A DNA stretch of 64,000 nt from Pandoraea thiooxydans (GTDB taxonomy: Bacteria > Pseudomonadota > Gammaproteobacteria > Burkholderiales > Burkholderiaceae). The notes under the pieces are model-generated. The model was not told where the DNA came from. It did no database searches and saw only the letters and a program-made list of their open reading frames with translations. The stretch is from assembly GCF_001931675.1 (NCBI RefSeq), contig NZ_CP014839.1, positions 1,922,001 through 1,986,000 on the forward strand, written 5' to 3'. This document shows positions 56,561-64,000 of the stretch, in pieces. Each line of letters opens with the position of its first letter. Within the stretch, counting starts at the first letter, position 1. Made by a program: the position numbers and the translations under genes.

Positions 56561-59059
56561 ATGGAACGAGATGTCGATCAACCCCTCGCCGGCGCGCAGG
56601 AGGATCTGAAATCGCTGGCGATGGAGGACTTGCAAAGGAAGCTCGCCTCGTCGCCCGCCGGTCTTGGCCAAATCGAAGCGAGCAAGCGGCTGGCCCAGTA
56701 CGGCCCGAACGAGATCGAGGAAAAGCAAACCAACGCGCTGCTGGCATTCCTGATGTACTTCTGGGGGCCCATCCCCTGGATGATCGAAGCGGCCGTGGTC
56801 CTCTCGGCGCTGGCGCGTCATTGGCCCGACTTCGGCATCATTCTGGTTCTGCTGCTGTCGAACGCGGTAGTCGGGTTTTGGGAGGAGCATCAGGCCGGCA
56901 ACGCGATCGCCGCCCTGAAAGCCAAGCTGGCACTCAAGTCTCAGGTCAAGCGGGACGGCAAGTGGAGCAGCCTGGCAGCCCGCGAACTGGTGCCAGGCGA
57001 TGTCATTCACTTGCGCCTGGGGGATATCGTGCCAGCCGACGCACGCCTGCTCGATGGCGACCCGATCGAGGTCGATCAGTCCGCGCTCACCGGTGAGTCC
57101 CTGCCGGCGACCCGCGAGCCGGGCGAGGCGGTGTACTCCGGCTCGATCGTGCGGCAGGGCGAAATCGATGCGCTGGTCTACGGCACTGGCGCACGCACCT
57201 ATTTCGGCAAGACAGCGCAGTTGGTGCAGGCGGCCCACCACGTCAGCCATTTTCAGCGCGCGGTATTGAGGATCGGCAACTACCTGATCGTACTGGCGGC
57301 CGTGCTGGTGGCAGTGATCATTGCGCTGGCCATATACCGTGGCGATCCGCTGCTGACCACGCTGCAGTTCGCTCTGGTGCTGACGGTGGCCGCGATCCCC
57401 GTGGCCATGCCCACCGTGCTGTCGGTCACGATGGCGGTCGGTGCGCGCCTGCTGGCCAGGCGCGAAGCGATCGTGACGCGTCTGGCGGCGATCGAGGAAC
57501 TGGCCGGGGTCGACATTCTGTGCGCCGACAAGACCGGCACGCTGACGCAAAACAAGTTGACCCTGGGCGACCCGTTCTGCGTGGCGGGTGTGTCGCCCGA
57601 GCAGGTGATTCTCAACGGTGCGCTGGCCTCGCGCGCGGACAACGACGACACGATCGACCAGGCGGTACTGGGCGGTCTCAAGGATGCGCACGCCCTGCAA
57701 GGCTATCGGGTGACGCACTTTCAACCGTTCGATCCGGTGCACAAGCGCACCGAGGCTGCCATTGCAGGGCCCGACGCCCAGAGCTTCAAGGTGACCAAAG
57801 GCGCGCCGCAAGTGATCCTGGCCTTGTCGGAGAATGCCGGGCAAGTCGCCGCCGCCGTCGACGAGGCGGTCAACGAGTTCGCCAGGCGCGGCTTTCGCTC
57901 GCTCGGCGTGGCTCGCAGCGATGGGCAGGGGGCCTGGCAGTTCCTCGGGGTGCTGCCGATGTTCGACCCGCCGCGCGAGCAGGCCCGGGAAACGATTGCC
58001 ACCGCCCGCCAAATGGGCGTGCAGGTCAAGATGGTGACCGGCGACCAGTTGGCAATCGCGCGCGAGACGGCCGCCAAACTGGGACTCGGCACCCATATCC
58101 TCGACGCCAGCGGCTTTGGCGATGCCAAACATCAGCAGAGCGACGCGCTGGCGCAATCGATCGAGCAGGCCGACGGCTTCGCGCAAGTGTTTCCCGAACA
58201 CAAGTTTCATATCGTCGACGTGCTGCAGCAGCGCGGCCATATCACCGGCATGACCGGCGACGGCGTCAACGACGCGCCTGCGCTGAAGAAGGCCGATTGC
58301 GGCATCGCGGTATCGGGCGCCACCGACGCGGCGCGCGCGGCAGCCTCGATCGTCCTGATGACGCCGGGTCTGTCGGTCATCATCGACGGCATCCAGGAGA
58401 GCCGGAAGATATTCCAGCGCATGAGCAACTACGCGATCTATCGCATCGCCGAGACCTTGCGTGTGTTGCTGTTCATGACGCTGGCGATCCTGATTTTCAA
58501 CTTCTACCCGCTCACGGCGGTGATGATCGTGATGCTGGCATTGCTCAACGATGGTGCGATTCTGTCGATCGCCTATGACAACGTGCGATACAAAAACCAG
58601 CCTGAGGCCTGGAACATGCGCGTGGTTCTGGGGATCGCCACGGTGCTCGGGGTGATCGGGCCGATCGCGGCATTCGGGCTGTTCTATCTGGGCGATCGTG
58701 TCTATCACCTCGATCGCCCGCACGTCCAGACACTGATGTATCTGCTGCTGTCGGTGGCCGGACACCTGACCATCTTCCTGACCCGCACACGCGGGCCGTT
58801 CTGGTCGACCCGGCCGGCGCCGATCCTGCTGCTGGCCGTATTGGGCACCCAGTTGGCGGCAACCCTGATTGCCGTCTATGGCCTGTTCATGGCGCCGTTG
58901 GGCTGGGCCTGGGCGCTGGCGGTGTGGGGCTATGCGTTACTATGGTTCCTGATCAGCGACCGTGTGAAACTGCTCGCGTATCGAATACTCGACCCCGCCG
59001 CCGGGGATGCCGCCGGTAATGAGGCACGGCTCATGCCGCAATCGCCACCGAGAGGATAG
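56561..59059 (+). CDS. Plasma-membrane proton-type P-ATPase (P3A-like)
   Basis: 832 residues, about ten membrane helices. Phosphorylation site CADKTGTLTQNK with Asp323; TGES in DQSALTGESLPA; MTGDGVNDAPALKKAD hinge; PVAMPTVLSVTMAVGARLLA in M4. Sequence layout matches the P-type H+-efflux ATPases of fungi and plants (TIGR01647), with a short C-terminus and no visible autoinhibitory tail. Expected to export protons. AAAGGA precedes the ATG at 56561. Confidence 0.92.
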   Translation: MERDVDQPLAGAQEDLKSLAMEDLQRKLASSPAGLGQIEASKRLAQYGPNEIEEKQTNALLAFLMYFWGPIPWMIEAAVVLSALARHWPDFGIILVLLLSNAVVGFWEEHQAGNAIAALKAKLALKSQVKRDGKWSSLAARELVPGDVIHLRLGDIVPADARLLDGDPIEVDQSALTGESLPATREPGEAVYSGSIVRQGEIDALVYGTGARTYFGKTAQLVQAAHHVSHFQRAVLRIGNYLIVLAAVLVAVIIALAIYRGDPLLTTLQFALVLTVAAIPVAMPTVLSVTMAVGARLLARREAIVTRLAAIEELAGVDILCADKTGTLTQNKLTLGDPFCVAGVSPEQVILNGALASRADNDDTIDQAVLGGLKDAHALQGYRVTHFQPFDPVHKRTEAAIAGPDAQSFKVTKGAPQVILALSENAGQVAAAVDEAVNEFARRGFRSLGVARSDGQGAWQFLGVLPMFDPPREQARETIATARQMGVQVKMVTGDQLAIARETAAKLGLGTHILDASGFGDAKHQQSDALAQSIEQADGFAQVFPEHKFHIVDVLQQRGHITGMTGDGVNDAPALKKADCGIAVSGATDAARAAASIVLMTPGLSVIIDGIQESRKIFQRMSNYAIYRIAETLRVLLFMTLAILIFNFYPLTAVMIVMLALLNDGAILSIAYDNVRYKNQPEAWNMRVVLGIATVLGVIGPIAAFGLFYLGDRVYHLDRPHVQTLMYLLLSVAGHLTIFLTRTRGPFWSTRPAPILLLAVLGTQLAATLIAVYGLFMAPLGWAWALAVWGYALLWFLISDRVKLLAYRILDPAAGDAAGNEARLMPQSPPRG

Positions 59060-59062
59060 TCG

Positions 59063-59932
59063 ATGAAAATCAAGTCGCAGGATTTTCAGGTCAAGGAAGG
59101 AGAAACGATCAGGCTCGACCAACGCCCCACCTTGGTCGAGCCGGTGTACAAGAACAAGAAGCAATATCAGAAGCTGCTCGCCGAGCATGTGGCTGAACTG
59201 AGCGATCTGCAGCAGTTGCTCTACGCCTCGAACCGCCACGCGATTTTGCTGATCTTCCAGGCCATGGACGCGGCCGGCAAGGACGGCGCGATCAAGCACG
59301 TCATGTCGGGGGTCAATCCGCAGGGCTGCCAGGTGTTCAGCTTCAAGCACCCCAGTGCCGCCGAATTGCAGCATGACTTCCTGTGGCGAACCACCCGCGA
59401 TCTGCCCGAGCGCGGCAAAATCGGCATCTTCAACCGGTCATACTATGAAGAAGTGCTGATCGCCCGGGTGCATCCCGACATTTTGCGTACCGAAGGGATT
59501 CCGGACGGCCCGGCCGATATCACTGCGGTCTGGCCACAGCGCTATCGGTCGATCACGGATCTGGAGCGGCACTTGCACCTGAACGGCACGCGCATCGTCA
59601 AATTTTTTCTGCACCTGTCCAAGGAAGAGCAGCGCAAGCGCTTTATCGCGCGCATCGACGAACCGCAGAAGAACTGGAAATTCAGCACCGCCGATATCGA
59701 GGAACGCAAGTTCTGGAATGCTTATATGGAGGCCTATGAGCAGTGCCTGAGCGCGACCAGCACCGCGCATTCGCCGTGGTTCGTGGTGCCGGCCGACGAC
59801 AAGGAGAATGCCCGCCTGATCGTCTCCAACATCATTCTCGACACGCTCAGGGATCTGAAGATGGAATATCCGCAAGTCACCGCCGCGCGCCGCAAGGAGT
59901 TGCAGTCGATCCGCAAACAACTGGCCAAATAG
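59063..59932 (+). CDS. ppk2: Polyphosphate kinase 2
   Basis: 289 residues. Walker [11 protein letters not shown] at 67-76, conserved [17 protein letters not shown] and the lid region [21 protein letters not shown]2 moves phosphate between polyphosphate and (d)NDP or NMP. Class I versus III (ADP or AMP/ADP use) cannot be settled here. It starts 3 nt after the P-ATPase gene, so it may supply ATP for it from polyphosphate. Confidence 0.93.
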   Translation: MKIKSQDFQVKEGETIRLDQRPTLVEPVYKNKKQYQKLLAEHVAELSDLQQLLYASNRHAILLIFQAMDAAGKDGAIKHVMSGVNPQGCQVFSFKHPSAAELQHDFLWRTTRDLPERGKIGIFNRSYYEEVLIARVHPDILRTEGIPDGPADITAVWPQRYRSITDLERHLHLNGTRIVKFFLHLSKEEQRKRFIARIDEPQKNWKFSTADIEERKFWNAYMEAYEQCLSATSTAHSPWFVVPADDKENARLIVSNIILDTLRDLKMEYPQVTAARRKELQSIRKQLAK

Positions 59933-59985
59933 ATGAAGCGGTGCACGGCAACACGCTTGTTCCGTGCTCGGCGATAACGATCCGA

Positions 59986-60495
59986 TCAAGGGAAGGGCGG
60001 GATGGTGGGGTCGGTTCCTTCGATAACGGCCAGCGGATAGCGCAGTTTGATCAGTTGGCTGATTTCCTCGACCCGATCGGGCGGCATGTCGACCATCATC
60101 AGCAATGCGCCGCCCTCGACGGCCTCCTGGAAGTCATTTAGCCTGGAACTCGGCACGCTCGAGCCGATCATCGTTCCCATCCAGGCGCCGAAGCCGACAC
60201 CCGCGAGGGTGAGAGCGACGACGGCACCGCCGGCGATCGTGAGACCCGCAGGCGGGAAGGCGATTGCAGTCAGCCCCGCGAGTGCCCCGGTGATGCCGCC
60301 GGCGGCGCTGCCGCGGGCAAGTGCCGGAATCAGATCGCTGCTTTGCAGGAGTGAGGCTTCCGGCAGTCCTTCGAGCGGCACGTCGCTATTTGCGATGATG
60401 TGAATACGCCGCCATTCGATGCGGTTCACCATTAATTCGGTGACAATCGACTTTGCTGTCGTCACATCGGGCAGCAGAAAATAAAGGCGTCTCAT
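59986..60495 (-). CDS. DUF1269-type membrane protein
   Basis: 169 residues: soluble ends and a central glycine-rich hydrophobic pair (GSAAGGITGALAGLTAIAFP, ALTLAGVGFGAWMGTMIGSS). N-terminus MRRLYFLLPDVTTAKSIVTE is typical of DUF1269 proteins in Burkholderiales. Function unknown. The ppk2 gene converges 53 bp away. Confidence 0.82.
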   Translation of the reverse strand: MRRLYFLLPDVTTAKSIVTELMVNRIEWRRIHIIANSDVPLEGLPEASLLQSSDLIPALARGSAAGGITGALAGLTAIAFPPAGLTIAGGAVVALTLAGVGFGAWMGTMIGSSVPSSRLNDFQEAVEGGALLMMVDMPPDRVEEISQLIKLRYPLAVIEGTDPTIPPFP

Positions 60496-60599
60496 GACGT
60501 CGACCTCCTAACGGCTTTTCGAGGCAGGCGTCGCGCCCTCGTATGACGATGTGCTCCGCGGGTGTTCGAGAGCCGTTCGCAAACACTCGGGAGCAATCG

Positions 60600-60629
60600 A
60601 CGCTCCGCCAGGCACGCCCGGCGGAGCGT
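60600..60629. other. 10-bp perfect hairpin downstream of satP
   Basis: ACGCTCCGCC/GGCGGAGCGT with a 10-nt loop, just past the satP stop (minus strand). No T tract follows, so intrinsic termination is uncertain; it may stabilise a 3' end. Confidence 0.45.
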
Positions 60630-60640
60630 GGCGACAACGC

Positions 60641-61207
60641 TTATGGCGCGCCGATGGGCAGCACGGTACGCCCATGTGCTTCGTTGATCACTTCGGCTGC
60701 CGACAGGTAGAAGGCCAGTACTGCCGTGACCAGGCCGCAGTAGCCGCCAGCCATGTGCAACGCTGCCGAGCCGGTCCACTCGCTGGCTGCCAGCAAGAAG
60801 AAAGTAATCCACAACACCAGGAAAATCAGTTGCAACGCGCGTGCCGCACGGAACGTGCCAACCCACATGTACAACGTGAATACCCCCCACAGGAACAGGT
60901 ACCAGCCCACGAAAGCCGCCGGCACTTTATCGTGCAGGAACAGGACGAACAGCGCGAAAGACCACCAGAACGCGCCGTAGCTCAGGAAAGCCGTGGCGCC
61001 AAAGGTATTGCCACGGGGCAATTCCATGATCCCGGCGATGGCCTGGGCAGTGCCCCCATAGGCCAGTGCGCAGGCCAGCACCATGCCCATCGCATCCCCG
61101 CTGAACCAACCCGCGTTGATCATGCTCAACAGCCAGGTGGTCAGGGCAAATCCCGCCAGTCCAAGCGGGGCCGGATTAGAAAATTTCACTTGCGTTGCTT
61201 CAGCCAT
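60641..61207 (-). CDS. satP: Acetate transporter, SatP/GPR1-FUN34-YaaH family
   Basis: 188 residues, six membrane helices, with the family signature NPAPLGLAGFALTTWLLS at residues ~10-28 and AQAIAGIMELPRGNTFGATA. Takes up (or releases) acetate/succinate with protons. Downstream of acs by 46 nt on the same strand, consistent with a joint acetate-use operon. Confidence 0.92.
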   Translation of the reverse strand: MAEATQVKFSNPAPLGLAGFALTTWLLSMINAGWFSGDAMGMVLACALAYGGTAQAIAGIMELPRGNTFGATAFLSYGAFWWSFALFVLFLHDKVPAAFVGWYLFLWGVFTLYMWVGTFRAARALQLIFLVLWITFFLLAASEWTGSAALHMAGGYCGLVTAVLAFYLSAAEVINEAHGRTVLPIGAP

Positions 61208-61253
61208 GAGCGGTCTCCCAAGAAATATTGTTAATTGGTTAGGTACAACGCGA

Positions 61254-63236
<1,983 letters not shown>

Positions 63237-63641
63237 GTATTTCCCCTCGACGATTGCACAGGGCGGAATGGCTCGCTTCGGACGACGCCGGCATGTGACC
63301 TGCGATCTGGCGCGAACGGTGTCCCCCCAATGGTTGTTTCTTGATTTCCTGCCTTGGTGTTTTGGACTATTGCATTGTTGGGCACCATCGTTCATGACAT
63401 GGATCAACCTTTGCCGGGCAAGCCATTCGGCGGGGCCGGGCAACCGCAGGCCCATGCCTACGCGAAATAGCACTTGACTTTCCAGCCGCGGGAAGGCGCA
63501 CGATCCGTCGCAGGTTTGATTCCTGCGGCTGCGGCCGCTTGGCGTCGAAGGTCCGAACGTCATGTCATCTCATGCGTGGCACGATATTTTGAAAGGACTG
63601 GCAGAACCCGCATGCACTCTCTCACAGGGAAGAAGCAAACC
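63237..63641. other. Divergent intergenic region acs / multicopper oxidase
   Basis: About 405 bp without a supported gene. Holds the acs promoter on the minus strand and, near 63474-63501, a CueR-like operator-promoter for the plus-strand oxidase. A CGCAGG/CCTGCG hairpin occurs at 63509-63527. Confidence 0.6.
63474..63501 (+). promoter_or_regulatory. CueR-like (MerR-family) operator-promoter
   Basis: TTGACTTTCC-N7-GGAAGG: a -35 TTGACT followed by a TTTCC/GGAAGG dyad with the 7-bp centre found in CueR sites of copA/cueO promoters (TTGACCTTCC-N7-GGAAGG). A CACGAT hexamer at 19-bp spacing could be the -10. It lies 140 bp before a multicopper oxidase gene, which fits copper induction. Confidence 0.65.
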
Positions 63642-64000
63642 ATGAAATCAACACCTCGGCGACGCAATACCGCAGCGCCTGAGAACGACATCGATGGCAT
63701 TGCCCAGTCGAGCTGCGGCCCCGCGCAGCCCGCACGGCGGCAAGCGCTGCGCATGGCTTCGGCCACGCTGCTCTCGGCCCCGGCGCTCATCGGCCTGGCG
63801 CGCGCCCAGGGCCGCCACACCATGCCGATGAAGATGAGCAGCTCTGGACATGGCAATCTGGACATGAGCATCGGCGGATCTGGCGCGGACATCGCCGCGC
63901 CGGCGCCTTTTCGCCGGGCGCTGCCGATTCCCCCCAGGCTGAGGGGAAGACTCGATAACGGCGTGCTTCGCTACTCACTCGCCACACAGGCCGGCGCCAG
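63642..64000 (+). CDS. Multicopper oxidase family protein, N-terminal part
   Basis: 119 codons are visible before the window ends. A long Tat-type signal (ARRQALRMASATLLSAPALI then GLARAQ, with an RR pair), a Met/Ser/His-rich stretch (HTMPMKMSSSGHGNLDMS) that could bind copper, then PAPFRRALPIPPRLRGRLDN, the start of a cupredoxin domain in CopA/CueO-like oxidases. GGGAAG precedes the ATG at 63642. Partial: the type 1-3 copper ligands lie beyond the edge. Confidence 0.78.
   Translation, partial: MKSTPRRRNTAAPENDIDGIAQSSCGPAQPARRQALRMASATLLSAPALIGLARAQGRHTMPMKMSSSGHGNLDMSIGGSGADIAAPAPFRRALPIPPRLRGRLDNGVLRYSLATQAGA

Noticed and set aside
63505-63535. tRNA T-arm lookalike GCAGG-TTTGATT-CCTGC
   Set aside because: No matching 5' acceptor, D-arm or anticodon arm upstream, and the loop has T in place of the invariant C.

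Overview
The window is GC-rich DNA from a betaproteobacterium, most likely Burkholderiales (Burkholderia, Paraburkholderia or a relative). This is inferred from codon usage, a polyhydroxybutyrate (PHB) gene set, an N-type ATPase operon and a strong overall likeness to the low-oxygen-activated (lxa) locus described in Burkholderia cenocepacia. No rRNA or tRNA gene and no CRISPR array was seen.

Left part (1-10 kb): small stress and envelope genes (SYLF domain, Crp-like regulator, DUF1328, ferritin-like, CsbD, PRC-barrel, small lipoproteins, DUF3309), interrupted by an intact IS3-family, IS2-type insertion sequence at 2690-4056. The IS landed exactly in the csbD stop codon. Phosphoketolase, a glycine-zipper lipoprotein, a double PRC-barrel protein and a glucoamylase-like protein follow. 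Next (10.4-19 kb) is a seven-gene minus-strand sugar operon: gnd, zwf, HAD hydrolase, tal, pgi, a DUF2090 protein and pgm. From 19.4 to 24.4 kb lies an ECF sigma/anti-sigma operon with a Metal_resist-like protein, DUF1800 and DUF1501 proteins and small YXWGXW-type envelope proteins.

Core (24.6-52 kb): a complete N-ATPase operon (atpDCQRBEFAG) downstream of phaC, an hsp20 gene, an FNR-type [4Fe-4S] regulator with all four cysteines, a NarL-type two-component pair, an MgtC/DUF4010 membrane protein, several universal stress proteins, two three-BON-domain proteins, an AMP/thymidine phosphorylase homologue, phaB, a phasin, two zinc alcohol dehydrogenases, a hibernation-factor-like protein and a BigR/ETHE1/YeeE sulfide module. 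Eleven FNR-type palindromes (TTGAY-N4-RTCAA or close) sit between these genes, several with a -10 hexamer at class II spacing. One of them has no coding gene behind it. It points to a predicted ~77-nt small RNA (44470-44546, minus strand) that ends in a perfect intrinsic terminator.

Right part (52-64 kb): a plus-strand series of usp, a MaoC-Pta fusion, ackA, a PHA-synthase-like hydrolase, a proton-type P-ATPase and ppk2; then a minus-strand DUF1269 protein, the acetate transporter satP and acs; and last the start of a Tat-exported multicopper oxidase with a CueR-like operator in front.

Together the genes describe a cell preparing for oxygen-limited survival. Sugar is routed through the pentose phosphate/phosphoketolase pathway to acetyl phosphate and acetate (ATP via AckA). 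Carbon and reductant are stored as PHB (PhaB, PhaC, phasin). Membrane energetics are handled by N-ATPase and P-ATPase, and ribosomes and proteins are protected (hibernation factor, Hsp20, Usp). A local FNR protein is the likely switch.
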